A stretch of 64,000 nt of DNA, taken from contig NZ_FNKN01000001.1 in NCBI RefSeq assembly GCF_900102175.1, forward strand, positions 1 to 64,000, read 5' to 3'. The notes beneath the pieces were generated by a model that did no database searches, was not told the DNA's origin, and saw only the letters and a program-made list of their open reading frames with translations. A program made the translations under genes and the position numbers. Below are positions 9,529 to 18,662 of the stretch, piece after piece. How positions within the stretch are numbered: the stretch's first letter is position 1; the number at the start of each line of letters is the position of its first letter. Source of the stretch: Microbacterium sp. cf332 (GTDB taxonomy: Bacteria > Actinomycetota > Actinomycetes > Actinomycetales > Microbacteriaceae).

Positions 9529-10302
9529 TCAGGACTTCTGCGCGCCGGCCTCGTCGAGCAGCGGCAGATCGGCGGCGGTCACGAGGCGCGACAGGACGGC
9601 ATGCTCGACGAGCCGTGCGCGACGGTTCGTGGCGAGTTTGCCCACGCCGCCCCGCAGACCCCGGACGCCCTCGCGGTCGAGCTTGTCGCAGACGTTGTCG
9701 AGTTTGCGATTGAACGTCGTCAGCGGCCAGCCGAGCCGCTCGGCTGCGGCCGCAGACGTCGGCACCTGGCTCGACCCGACCATGCCGCCGCGCAGGATGG
9801 GCTCGCACATCGCCACGAGCAGCAGGCGCTGGCTCGCCGTGAGCGCCACCGCCCCGACGGTGGTCGTGCCGACGTGCTCGTCCACCGTGCGGGGGAAGGC
9901 GTCGCGCACGGTGAAGCGCGACCCGTCGGTGTGGACGGTGAGCTCGTACGTGAAGGCCCCTGCCGTGAACATGACCACCAGGGCCGGGAACACGAGCGGC
10001 ACTCGGGCGCCGGGGCCGAGGACGGCCTGATAGGCGCCGTCGGGGGTGGCGAGGCTCACCGAGATGGACTGCCCGGTGTTGGAGAGCCACCACAGCCCGT
10101 GCTCGGCGTCGATCGCCAGGAGACGGCGATGCAGATAGGGGTTGGTGTCGATGATGAGATCGGCGTCGCGTCCGATCGCGTACGTGGTGCCCGCGACCGG
10201 TCGGAACCACTCGCCGCAGAACTCGATCGCGACGCTCTCGTCGGCGGGGGCATCCGGCTGGTCCCGCTCGTGCTCGCCGGTGTCCTGATCCATGGCGGTC
10301 AT
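9529..10302 (-). CDS. FHA-like protein with C-terminal winged-helix domain
   Basis: A 257-residue soluble protein. Residues around 40-120 look like a divergent FHA fold: TYAIGRDADL, PYLHRRLL in place of the usual SRxH phosphothreonine-binding loop, then WLSNTG. Residues about 160-230 (SQRLLLVAM, then a run ending NRKLDNVCDKLDREG) look like a winged helix-turn-helix. It is the last gene of the kinase operon. The ATG at 10302 overlaps the pseudokinase stop in ATGA, behind a GGAGGAG ribosome-binding site. A phosphothreonine-reading transcription factor, conceptually like EmbR but with reversed domain order, is plausible but unproven. It lacks the acidic-Thr motif found in its partners. Confidence 0.7.
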   Translation of the reverse strand: MTAMDQDTGEHERDQPDAPADESVAIEFCGEWFRPVAGTTYAIGRDADLIIDTNPYLHRRLLAIDAEHGLWWLSNTGQSISVSLATPDGAYQAVLGPGARVPLVFPALVVMFTAGAFTYELTVHTDGSRFTVRDAFPRTVDEHVGTTTVGAVALTASQRLLLVAMCEPILRGGMVGSSQVPTSAAAAERLGWPLTTFNRKLDNVCDKLDREGVRGLRGGVGKLATNRRARLVEHAVLSRLVTAADLPLLDEAGAQKS

Positions 10303-11573
10303 ACTCCTCCTCCGATGACCATCGCCACGACAGTGGCGGCGGTGCCGAGGATGACGACCCCGGCTGTGATGACGGCGACGACCGCGACCCGCGGTCCCCG
10401 GCGTCGCGCCGCCGGACCGTCGTGGCGGCGGACGGGCTGCTCGATGTGAAGGCGCTCGACCTCGGGTGACGCGCGCTGCGCGCGGGGTCGGTATCGCTCG
10501 CGCCTGCCGTCGGGCACGGCTGCGGCGCGATCCGCGGCGACGTGATCCTTCTCGACGGGGCTGCGCGGCGAACGGCGGGCGAGCATCGTCGACTCATCGT
10601 CCGCCTGGTCGGCTCCGGCCGTGTCGGGGCCGGGTCCGCGGCGTTCCACGAGAACGGTCTCGTCGGGTGCGGCGGCCTCCGCGCCGGCGGCGCGATCCCG
10701 GCGGTCCACGAGCACGGTGCGGTCCTCGCCGGAGCGGCTCGACAGGACGGTGCGGTCGTCGGGGTCATCGGGGTTGTTGCCGACATCGCCGACATCGCCG
10801 ACGTCGAGGTGCGTGATCGGCAGATGGAGATCCGCCTCGATGCGCTGCAAGGCGTGGCCGAAGTCCGCGGCGGAGGGCCCCGTGCCCACCGCCGCGTCGA
10901 GCGTCGCGAGAATGAGCGACTCGAGGGCGACGGGAATCGCATCCTCGTGCGTCGAGCCTGCGGCGGATTCGGCGATCGGGCGGCCCGTCAGCAGCTCAGC
11001 GGCAGCGACCGCCAATCCCCGGACGTCCGCGGCGCGGGTCTCGGTCGTCGCGGTGTCCGCGCGGCCACGCAGCACGGCATCGGAGTCGAAGCCGATCATC
11101 GCGGGCCACCCGTAAGGCGTGGTGAGCACGCGCTCGATTCCGACCCGCCCGTGCGCCAGGCCCGCTCGATGCGCGCTCTCGAGCGCCCCGCACAGCCGGA
11201 TCAGCAGGCGCAGGGCTTCGGGGACGCTGGCCGGGCCGCGAGCCGTGGTCTCGGCGAGGTCCGGCTGCGAGCAGTACTCGAGCACGATGTAGGGACGACC
11301 GTCCGACGACGTGCCCGCCCGATGGACCGTGGCGATGCTCGGGTGCGCCGAGAGCGCGATCAGGCGCGACGTCGCCGCCGGGAAGATCTCAAGCTCGCTG
11401 TCCGCGAGCGGGCGTCGGAAAACCTTCACCACGACCTGCCGGGATTGGGCGGCATCCCGGCAGAGGTGGAGATCGGCGCGCTCGCCGGCGGCCAGGAAAC
11501 GCTCGAACGAGAGCCCGGTCGGCAGCTCCACGGCAGGCGCGGCGCCACGGGAACGGCGACGGAGCTCAGCCAC
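10299..11573 (-). CDS. Membrane-anchored pseudokinase (PknB-like fold, catalytic residues lost)
   Basis: A 424-residue protein with a Ser/Thr kinase fold at about 20-250 and one transmembrane helix at 396-420. The ATP-site lysine remains (Lys50 in VVVKVF), but the glycine loop is degenerate (LAAGERADL). The catalytic HRD is HGR (residues 141-143, Arg replacing Asp), the metal-site Asn is Arg148, and DFG is GFD (161-163). It should not transfer phosphate. The linker holds four copies of an acidic-x-Thr-Val/Met-Leu motif (Thr275, Thr286, Thr306, Thr329) that could be phosphorylated by the intact kinase of the operon and bound by FHA domains. The GTG at 11573 overlaps the PP2C gene by 8 nt. Confidence 0.85.
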   Translation of the reverse strand: MAELRRRSRGAAPAVELPTGLSFERFLAAGERADLHLCRDAAQSRQVVVKVFRRPLADSELEIFPAATSRLIALSAHPSIATVHRAGTSSDGRPYIVLEYCSQPDLAETTARGPASVPEALRLLIRLCGALESAHRAGLAHGRVGIERVLTTPYGWPAMIGFDSDAVLRGRADTATTETRAADVRGLAVAAAELLTGRPIAESAAGSTHEDAIPVALESLILATLDAAVGTGPSAADFGHALQRIEADLHLPITHLDVGDVGDVGNNPDDPDDRTVLSSRSGEDRTVLVDRRDRAAGAEAAAPDETVLVERRGPGPDTAGADQADDESTMLARRSPRSPVEKDHVAADRAAAVPDGRRERYRPRAQRASPEVERLHIEQPVRRHDGPAARRRGPRVAVVAVITAGVVILGTAATVVAMVIGGGV

Positions 11574-12420
11574 GGTCCACCCGCCGGCGAGGGGACCGGG
11601 CCGTCGCGACCTCGACGGTGGAGGTGACGGATTCGCTGTTCATGATGTCGCCGGTCGTGTCCTCGAGGCGGGGACTGATTCCGCCGGCCACGACGTCCAG
11701 GACGATCGTGCTGATGTTGTCGCGTCCGCCGTGGGCGAGCGCCTGCGCGACGAGCGACTCGGCCGTCTGCGCGGGTGAGCCGCCCATCATGAGGCCCGCG
11801 CGCAGGGCCTCGTCGGAGATCTCGCCCGTGAGGCCGTCGGAGCAGACGATGATGCGCTCGCCCGTCACGATCGGGATGAGCCAGTAGTCGGCACGGCTGT
11901 GCTCGCCGCCGATCGCGCGCGTGATGACATTGCGTCCCGCATACGTCGACATCTCGAGCCGCGAGAGCTCGCCCGCATCCACGAGCTCCTGGGCGACCGA
12001 GTGATCGATGGTCAGCTGCTCGAGTCGCTCGGCGAGCAGCCGGTACACGCGGGAGTCGCCGACGTTGACGATGAGCCAGCGCGGGGCGCCCGCCTGCTGC
12101 ACGGCGACGACCCCCGAGAGGGTCGAGCCAGCGCCGCGCTCGGTTCCCGCCGCCACCGCGGCGACCGCCGAGTGCGCGCGCTCCACGGCATCCGCGACCT
12201 CCTCCGGTCGCAGGTCGTCGCGCCCCACGAGCGGACGGAACACCTCGATGACGGCCGCCGACGCCCGATCGCCGGCGTCGTGCCCGCCCATCCCGTCGGC
12301 GACGACGAACACAGGGTACGCGGCGAGGAGCGCGTCCTCGTTGACGGTGCGACGACGTCCGGTGTCTGTGCGACTGCCGCTCGTGACATGGACGTCGATC
12401 GGCGCGGTCGCGGGCGTCAT
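11566..12420 (-). CDS. PP2C-family Ser/Thr protein phosphatase
   Basis: A 284-residue phosphatase of the PstP/PppA type. All metal-site motifs are present in order: TVNEDALL, ADGMGGHDAGD, GSTLSGVV, VNVGDSRVYRL, CSDGLTGEI and GGRDNIS. It should therefore be catalytically active, unlike the neighbouring pseudokinase. It would remove phosphate from threonines placed by the operon's kinase. There is no membrane segment. The ATG at 12420 is chosen because it overlaps the upstream stop in ATGA and starts exactly at the N-terminus expected for the family; the frame stays open further upstream only by chance. Confidence 0.93.
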   Translation of the reverse strand: MTPATAPIDVHVTSGSRTDTGRRRTVNEDALLAAYPVFVVADGMGGHDAGDRASAAVIEVFRPLVGRDDLRPEEVADAVERAHSAVAAVAAGTERGAGSTLSGVVAVQQAGAPRWLIVNVGDSRVYRLLAERLEQLTIDHSVAQELVDAGELSRLEMSTYAGRNVITRAIGGEHSRADYWLIPIVTGERIIVCSDGLTGEISDEALRAGLMMGGSPAQTAESLVAQALAHGGRDNISTIVLDVVAGGISPRLEDTTGDIMNSESVTSTVEVATARSPRRRVDRG

Positions 12421-13718
12421 CCGGCCTCGGAGAGCCGCAGCTCGGCGTCGCCGAGGTGGAACACGTCGACGACGGCGACGGGTCCGACCGCCTCGACGGC
12501 GTCGGACCCGACGAAGACCCCGTTCGTCGAGGCGAGGTCGGTGACGATCCAACCGGAGTCCGTCTGTCGGAGCATCGCGTGGGTCTTGGAGACGGTGCGG
12601 CTGACGTCGTCGATCGGCACGAGCTGGGCGTCGACGACGCCGTCGGGGGCCAGCGGGTTGCGTCCGAGCACGACGGTCGCCGACGACAGGAGCACGGTCG
12701 ATCCGTCCGGCAGCGCGAGCGTCGTCTGCGGTGCGCGTCGTACGGCGAGGACGGTGTGATCGTCGACGTCGTCGTTCGCGTCGGCGCCGGCGGGCGCCGC
12801 TGAGGCGAACGACGCCGCTGCGGGCGCTGAGGCGAACGGCGCCGCCACGGGCGCTGCGACGGGGGGCGCGACGGGCGGCGCGCTCCAGACCTGCGGCGCG
12901 CTGCTCGCGGGCTCGAGCTCGACCGGCGGAGGCGGTGGAGCCCACGGGCTGGCGCTGATCGGCTCCGGTGCGGGAGCCGGCGGTACAGCGGGGCCGGTCA
13001 CCGCCGCGGCGTCGCCGCTCGGCGGTGCGAAGACCGGAGCGCTCGGCGCCGAGGCCGCCGAGGCGCTCGTGCGCGTCGCGTCGGCGGAGCTGCGGCGGGG
13101 CGCGGCCGTGTCGTCGGAGCGACCCGCCTCAGCCTCGGGCGCGACCTCGCGGCCGAGCCAGCGTGCAGATCCCCACCCCACGATGCTCGCCCACACCGGG
13201 AAGAGCACCGCGCCCAGCACGACGAAGCCGGTGCCGAGACCGAAGCCCCGGCACAGCGCGCGGATCATCCGGACCTGGATGACGAGCGCGAACGCCAGGA
13301 AGGCGATCCAGATGAGGGCCGGCACGATCGCGGCGGCGGCGAGAGCGCCGGCGGCGCTGCCCGCGTCGCCGCCGAAGCCGGCGTTGAGGGCGATCCCCGC
13401 GAAGAGTCCCGCGATCAGTCCCGCGACGGCGGCGACGATCACCGAGCCCCCGGCGAGCACCGCCGCCCACCAGCCGCGCATGCCGGCCAGCACGAAGAGC
13501 TCCCAGACATTGAGCACGGGGACCCACGCCCGCCAGGTCTCGATGCCGGTCTTGCGGAACACCGCAGTGAGCGTGAGCGCGGTCCACACGTAGATCGCGA
13601 TGCCCGCGAGCGCCGGCACGATCCCCAGGGCCGCGAACGCCCCCGATGGATCGGCGCGGCCTCCACCGAGCGCCATGACCTCGAGTGCCAGCTCGACGGG
13701 AATGCCGTGTGCCCTCAC
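12417..13718 (-). CDS. DUF5684 membrane protein with C-terminal FHA domain
   Basis: A 433-residue protein. The N-terminal about 190 residues carry several membrane helices with the DUF5684-type pattern (FRKTGIETWRAWVPVLNVWE). A Pro/Ala-rich linker covers about 200-315. The C-terminal FHA domain shows GRNPL at 353, SRTVSKTHAML at 373-383 and STNGVFV at 397, so all phosphothreonine-binding residues are in place. Just before the FHA domain is VDDHTVL (Thr322), the operon's recurring motif, in the same relative position as the switch threonines of GarA/OdhI. The GTG at 13718 follows AGGAG. The protein may recruit phosphorylated partners to the membrane. Confidence 0.85.
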   Translation of the reverse strand: MRAHGIPVELALEVMALGGGRADPSGAFAALGIVPALAGIAIYVWTALTLTAVFRKTGIETWRAWVPVLNVWELFVLAGMRGWWAAVLAGGSVIVAAVAGLIAGLFAGIALNAGFGGDAGSAAGALAAAAIVPALIWIAFLAFALVIQVRMIRALCRGFGLGTGFVVLGAVLFPVWASIVGWGSARWLGREVAPEAEAGRSDDTAAPRRSSADATRTSASAASAPSAPVFAPPSGDAAAVTGPAVPPAPAPEPISASPWAPPPPPVELEPASSAPQVWSAPPVAPPVAAPVAAPFASAPAAASFASAAPAGADANDDVDDHTVLAVRRAPQTTLALPDGSTVLLSSATVVLGRNPLAPDGVVDAQLVPIDDVSRTVSKTHAMLRQTDSGWIVTDLASTNGVFVGSDAVEAVGPVAVVDVFHLGDAELRLSEAG

Positions 13719-13769
13719 CTGTTCTCCTGCCCTCGCGCGCGGTGTGTCCCGCGCCTGCCGCGTGCCACC

Positions 13770-16319
13770 CTATCGATCCCGACGGTCGCGTGGGAGCCGT
13801 TGCGCGGCTCCCGCGCGGGCGCTGCGCCGGAGGAGGGATCGCAGGGAGATCTGCGCGCGCAGTCGCGCCCACGCGCTCAGTCCGTCGTCCAGCCGGGTGC
13901 GCTCGGCATCGACGATGCGCCAGAACCGCTCGCCCTCGGCCTCGTCGGGCGGTCGCACGTCGAAGACCGACCGGTCGGCGAGGGTCGCCAGCTCGGCGGC
14001 TCCGGGCGAGCCGCCGTAGGCGGCGACGAGCTCGTGCCGCGTCTGCGCGCCGGGCCCGGGCATACCGTGGTCGACCGCGGCGTCGACGAACTCCTGCCAC
14101 CCGCCCGTGAAGCGCTCGACCGGGTCGGGGCTCGCGCGGCGCGCACGTCGGCGAACGAGTTTGACAAGCACCACGAGCGCGAACGGTCCGATCACGAGCA
14201 GCAAGACGAGCAGCGACACGCCTCCGACACGCAGCGCCGCCCACAGGGCCGTCAGGTCGGTGGCGCCGGTGGTGTCGTCGCCGGGGCTGCGGCCGCCGTC
14301 GCTCGGATCGGCGTCGGCGGGCTGGACGACCTCGGCCTGTTCCTGGCGGACCTCCGTGGGGTTCTTCGGATCCTGCCGCTGCTGCGTATCGGGCGAGGGG
14401 AACGCCGTGTGCTGGGGGGTCACGTCGACCGCGACCCAGTCGGAGCCCGCGCCGCGGACCTCGACCCACGCGGCGAGGTCGCCCGCCGTGCATACCCCCG
14501 CATCGCAGGCTGCGAGCGACTCGTCGTCCGACGCGAGCCGGGCACCGACCACGATGCGCGCGTCGAATCCCAACCGATCGGCGATCATCATCGCCGCCAC
14601 GGCGAACTGCTCGTCGTCGCCGACCCCCGCGACCAGCGCAGCGTCGTCGTCGCCTCCCACCTCGTCCTCGCGGGCCAGCAGCGCGGCGAACAGCTGCTCG
14701 ATCCTGTCGGTCGAGTGCCCGGCACGGCTCGGCTGGAAGGCGTAATCTCCGAGCGCTTCGGCCCACAGCGGCGGCGACGCCGGGTCGATGACGAGCGCAT
14801 GGCTGAGGAAGCCGCGGGCACGGAGGAGGTCGATGAGGTCGGCCAGGGCGACGCCGCCCTTCCCGGCGGCATGCTCGTCGACCCACCGGACGAGGCTCTC
14901 CGGAACGAGGTCGTCGCCGAGCGTCGGACCGGTGCGCGCGGGTTCCAGCCCGGTCAGGGCGGGTCCGTCCGATACGAAGGCCGTCGCCTGGCGGTACGCG
15001 GTCCCGGGGGCGAATCCCGTGTCGGAGAGCTGCACGCCCGCAGCGGTCTCGGCGTTGTAGTAGAAGCCGTCGGCGAGGGTCGCGGCGCCGCCTCCCTCGA
15101 AGTTGACGGAGGTCACATCGCCGACCGTCGGCATCCACACCTCGTTCCACTCCTCGACGACGAAGCGCGCGCTTCCGCTCGACGACCCGGCCGGCGCGGC
15201 AAGGGTCGAGGGCACCCGGGAGAAGGACGACCGCGCATCCGCGGACGCGGCGGCGGCATCGACCACGCGGGCGGCGCGGCCGTCGTAGAAGGGCAGCGTC
15301 GCCAGTCGGACACGATCGATCCCGGCCGGCGCCTCGACGCGGAAGAGCGTCTGCTCGTAGCGGTCGTCCGCGAAGACGGCGCGGTACTGGCCGAGCGGGC
15401 TCAGCTCGGCGGCGAGCTCCAGGCGCGGGTCGATCTCGGACCGCAGGACGTCGCGGGTCGCCCCCGCGAGGGCCCAGGGGGCGACCGCCGACGCGGCGAC
15501 GACGGCGATGGCGACCATGCCCACCGCTGTCGCGACGCGACCGGCGACGCCCCGCAACGGACGTCCGCTGGCGCGCGCGCCGCTCGCCGCCGTCGCGGTG
15601 GCGAGCGCGCGGCGGCGTTCGACGACGGTCCGCCAGACGACCGCCGCGAGAGCGGCCACCAGGACAGCCACGCCGACGACGGCCTCGCGGCCGACCGAGA
15701 GCGGTCCGAGGTTCACGGCGGGCGCGGTCGCGGTGTCTCCGAAGGCGATGCCGAACAGAGCGGGGACGAGCGCCGTCACCACCGCCAGCGGCCACCACCG
15801 TCCGCCACGCCACGCGATCGTCAACGCGAGCACCGGGACGGACAGGAAGATCAGGAGCGCTGGGGCGAGTGTCGCCTGGTAGCTGCCGAGGGGCAGATCG
15901 AGCGTCAGCAGATCCTTCCACCCTGTCACGGGGGCGGTCGCGACGCCGCGCAGGCCGACCACGGCCTGCGCGGGGGACGTGAGGGAGCCCGGGGATGCGA
16001 GCGGGAGCCCGAGGACGAGGTACGCGGCGATGGTCGCCAGCGCGAGCCACCACCCGTTCCAGCGCCATCGCAGACCCGCCGCGGCGACCGCGTTGCCCGC
16101 CACGAGGGCCACGAGGACGAGGACGACGAAGGCGGTATCCCGGTAGATCGGCCACGCCGCGAACGCGCCCACCACCATCACGAGGTCGAGGAGGGCCGCC
16201 TGCATCACGAGCGTGCGCCGAGGTGTCCGCGGCGCACGCAGCGAACGACGATCGCGTCGTGCGGGTGTGCCCACGTCCGCGCCGCTCACGTCTGCGCCGT
16301 TATCGTTCGCGTCGCTCAC
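13770..16319 (-). CDS. Membrane transglutaminase-fold protein lacking the catalytic Cys and His
   Basis: An 849-residue protein of the type usually found beside MoxR and DUF58 genes. The N-terminal about 220 residues form a cluster of membrane helices. A large extracytoplasmic region contains the transglutaminase core, followed by another helix and a cytoplasmic tail. The core normally has Cys, His and Asp. Here the GDCE-type motif reads GDDEQFA (Asp569 in place of Cys), the HAWVEV-type motif reads AAWVEV (Ala616 in place of His), and only Asp632 (VAVDVTP) remains. It is probably not an active cross-linking enzyme. The GTG at 16319 overlaps the DUF58 stop in GTGA; the ATG at 16205 is an alternative start. 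Confidence 0.85.
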   Translation of the reverse strand: MSDANDNGADVSGADVGTPARRDRRSLRAPRTPRRTLVMQAALLDLVMVVGAFAAWPIYRDTAFVVLVLVALVAGNAVAAAGLRWRWNGWWLALATIAAYLVLGLPLASPGSLTSPAQAVVGLRGVATAPVTGWKDLLTLDLPLGSYQATLAPALLIFLSVPVLALTIAWRGGRWWPLAVVTALVPALFGIAFGDTATAPAVNLGPLSVGREAVVGVAVLVAALAAVVWRTVVERRRALATATAASGARASGRPLRGVAGRVATAVGMVAIAVVAASAVAPWALAGATRDVLRSEIDPRLELAAELSPLGQYRAVFADDRYEQTLFRVEAPAGIDRVRLATLPFYDGRAARVVDAAAASADARSSFSRVPSTLAAPAGSSSGSARFVVEEWNEVWMPTVGDVTSVNFEGGGAATLADGFYYNAETAAGVQLSDTGFAPGTAYRQATAFVSDGPALTGLEPARTGPTLGDDLVPESLVRWVDEHAAGKGGVALADLIDLLRARGFLSHALVIDPASPPLWAEALGDYAFQPSRAGHSTDRIEQLFAALLAREDEVGGDDDAALVAGVGDDEQFAVAAMMIADRLGFDARIVVGARLASDDESLAACDAGVCTAGDLAAWVEVRGAGSDWVAVDVTPQHTAFPSPDTQQRQDPKNPTEVRQEQAEVVQPADADPSDGGRSPGDDTTGATDLTALWAALRVGGVSLLVLLLVIGPFALVVLVKLVRRRARRASPDPVERFTGGWQEFVDAAVDHGMPGPGAQTRHELVAAYGGSPGAAELATLADRSVFDVRPPDEAEGERFWRIVDAERTRLDDGLSAWARLRAQISLRSLLRRSARAGAAQRLPRDRRDR

Positions 16320-17671
16320 GTCTGTGCCGCCCGCGAGAGCAGTTGCCGGAGGTCGTCGAGCAGGCCGATGGACACGACCGACATGTTCCCGAGTGCGCGG
16401 AAGCCGGGCTCGGCCGCCGGCGAGCAGACGATCGCCACGACGCCGACGGCGGCCGGGAAGGCGAGGGCGGCGGACTGCAGCTGCGCGGGAGTGAGGGGCG
16501 AGCCGCACACGAGGAACGCGATCGAGACGTCGGGGTGGCTCTCCGCCGCGAGCGACGCGGCGTCGCGCAGCGGGCTGACGTGCTCGATGCGCTCCAGACC
16601 CGAGAGGTCGTCGAGCAGGGTGCGGGTGGTGACCGTGGTGAGCTCCCGGATGGTGCGGACCCGACGCCGCGCGAACTCCGGCACCTCGCCGCCGACCACG
16701 ACGTCGACGTCGCGTCCGTCGCGGATCCCGCGCAGGGCGAGTGACGCGGCCGCGCTCACCGCGAGCTCGAACTCGTCGTCCGACGCGAACTCGTCCTCGC
16801 CGGCGGCGAGCGCGATGATCATACGGCTGCGTCGCGTCTCCTCGTACTGCCGCACCATGAGCGTGCCGGTCTTGGCGGTCGACTTCCAGTGGATCTGACG
16901 CTGCGAGTCGCCGGCCACGTAGGGGCGGATCGCGTGGAACGAGAAGTCGGCGTCGACGACCGTGCGCGACGCGCTGCCCTCGAGATCGCGGATGTAGCCG
17001 GTCGTCGTGCTGCGGAGGGTCGTGGTGACCGGATGCACGTAGAGGGTGTGCACGTCGTCCCATGTGCCCTCGCGCTTGAGGATGCCGAGCGGGTCGCCGC
17101 GCACGGTCCGGGCGGGGCCGATCGTGATGATGCCGCGCCGGCGCGTCGGTATGAGCACCTGCTCGGTGTACGTCTGGTCGTGTCGCAGCAGCGGGACGTG
17201 CACGTCCACGATGCCGTCGCCGACCGGCACGTCGATGCGTCCGGGCAGGGCCGGTGCGTTGCCGACGTTGGTCACGACGAGGGTGCCGACGACCTCCGAG
17301 CCGGCGACCACCCGATCGTGCTCGAGTCGCAGCGAGACCTCGTACGCGCGCGCGCTGAAGAGGAACGGGATGGACAGGAGCAGGAGCACGAGCGCGGCGG
17401 CGCCCGCCGCTGCGAGTTCGAGGAGCCCGAACCCGAGCCCGGTTCCCAGCCCGACGGCGGCCGTGGAGACGACGAGCCAGCCCGCGACGGTGACCGTCTC
17501 CGAGATCCATCGCAGGGTCGAGGTCGTCGCGCGCCGCATCCGACGCCACGACTGCACGCCGCGCACCGCGAGCGCCGTGGTGCGGCCGGTCGTGCCGAAG
17601 CGCGTGCGCGCGAAGCCCGTGCCGTCGGCGATCGACGTGCGGGTGAGGCGTGACTCGGTGTCGAAGCTCAC
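16316..17671 (-). CDS. DUF58 domain protein
   Basis: A 451-residue protein. Two hydrophobic segments near residues 60-110 are followed by the DUF58 domain, recognised by FHAIRPYVAGDSQRQIHWK and KTGTLMVRQYEE. DUF58 proteins accompany MoxR ATPases and often contain a von Willebrand A-like fold; they are thought to be MoxR clients or adaptors, with no defined enzymatic role. The GTG at 17671 overlaps the moxR stop in GTGA, and the next gene overlaps this one the same way, so the three are translationally coupled. Confidence 0.9.
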   Translation of the reverse strand: MSFDTESRLTRTSIADGTGFARTRFGTTGRTTALAVRGVQSWRRMRRATTSTLRWISETVTVAGWLVVSTAAVGLGTGLGFGLLELAAAGAAALVLLLLSIPFLFSARAYEVSLRLEHDRVVAGSEVVGTLVVTNVGNAPALPGRIDVPVGDGIVDVHVPLLRHDQTYTEQVLIPTRRRGIITIGPARTVRGDPLGILKREGTWDDVHTLYVHPVTTTLRSTTTGYIRDLEGSASRTVVDADFSFHAIRPYVAGDSQRQIHWKSTAKTGTLMVRQYEETRRSRMIIALAAGEDEFASDDEFELAVSAAASLALRGIRDGRDVDVVVGGEVPEFARRRVRTIRELTTVTTRTLLDDLSGLERIEHVSPLRDAASLAAESHPDVSIAFLVCGSPLTPAQLQSAALAFPAAVGVVAIVCSPAAEPGFRALGNMSVVSIGLLDDLRQLLSRAAQT

Positions 17672-18633
17672 ACGGCCTCTCTCTGGCTGGGCGGCACCGT
17701 GTCGAGCAGCACCTGTCCGACGACCGCGCCCGCGGTCACGCCGTCGAACTCCGCCTCCGGGTCGAGGATGAGACGGTGCGCCAGCACCGGCTCGGCGAGC
17801 GCCTTGACGTCGTCCGGCGTGACGTAGCTGCGTCCGTGTGCGACCGCCCAGGTCTTCGCCGCCTTCGTCAGCGCGATCGCACCGCGCACGCTGACGCCGA
17901 GACGCACCTGCGTCGCAAGACGCGTCGCCTCGACGAGCCGCGCGATGTAGTCCAGGACGAGCGAGTCCAGATAGACCCCCCGGGCGATGTCGGCCATGCT
18001 CACGATCCCCTGCGGGCTGATCACGGGGGAGACCTCATGCCGCGCCTCGGCGGCGCCCTCCAGGATGCGGACCGTCGCTGCGTGGTCGGGGTAGCCGAGC
18101 GACGTCTTCAGCAGGAAGCGATCGAGCTGCGCCTCGGGCAGGCGATACGTGCCCGCCTGCTCCACCGGGTTCTGGGTCGCCACGACGAGGAACGGCACGC
18201 CGACGCGTCGGCTCACGCCGTCGACCGTCACCTGTCCCTCCTCCATGACCTCGAGCAGCGCCGACTGGGTCTTCGGCGATGCGCGATTGATCTCGTCGGC
18301 GAGGACGATGTTGGCGAAGATCGGCCCCTGGTGGAACTCGAACTCGCCCCGGCTCTGGTCGTAGACGGTGATGCCGGTGACGTCGCCCGGAAGCAGGTCG
18401 GGAGTGAACTGGATGCGGCTGCTCGTGCCGTCGACCGACTGTCCCATCGCCCGGGCGAGCGAGGTCTTCCCCGTGCCCGGGTAGTCCTCCAGCAGCAGGT
18501 GGCCCTCGGAGACCATCGCGGTGAACGCCAGCTCGATCACGTGCCGCTTGCCGAGCACGACGGTCTCGACGTTGTCGACGAGCGTCGCGAACGTCTCCTG
18601 GAACCACGTGGTCTGCTCCGGGGTGATGCTCAT
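17668..18633 (-). CDS. MoxR-family AAA+ ATPase
   Basis: A 321-residue AAA+ protein. Walker A is in EDYPGTGKTSLARAM, Walker B and sensor regions are in LADEINRASPKTQSALLEVM, then QNPVEQAGTYRLPEAQLDRF. All catalytic motifs are intact. MoxR ATPases act as chaperones that mature or remodel partner proteins, typically von Willebrand A or DUF58 partners encoded next to them. The ATG at 18633 is preceded by AGAGGACATC, a good ribosome-binding site, and lies 29 nt after the stop of the giant Ig-repeat gene. It is probably the motor of the envelope assembly encoded by this operon. Confidence 0.95.
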   Translation of the reverse strand: MSITPEQTTWFQETFATLVDNVETVVLGKRHVIELAFTAMVSEGHLLLEDYPGTGKTSLARAMGQSVDGTSSRIQFTPDLLPGDVTGITVYDQSRGEFEFHQGPIFANIVLADEINRASPKTQSALLEVMEEGQVTVDGVSRRVGVPFLVVATQNPVEQAGTYRLPEAQLDRFLLKTSLGYPDHAATVRILEGAAEARHEVSPVISPQGIVSMADIARGVYLDSLVLDYIARLVEATRLATQVRLGVSVRGAIALTKAAKTWAVAHGRSYVTPDDVKALAEPVLAHRLILDPEAEFDGVTAGAVVGQVLLDTVPPSQREAV

Positions 18634-18662
18634 GATGTCCTCTCGCTGCGCCGTACGGCGGG

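Noticed and set aside
12421..12945. N-terminal extension of the PP2C gene into the FHA gene
   Set aside because: Arg-rich out-of-frame translation of the FHA coding region. The ATG at 12420 overlaps the upstream stop and gives the normal PP2C N-terminus.
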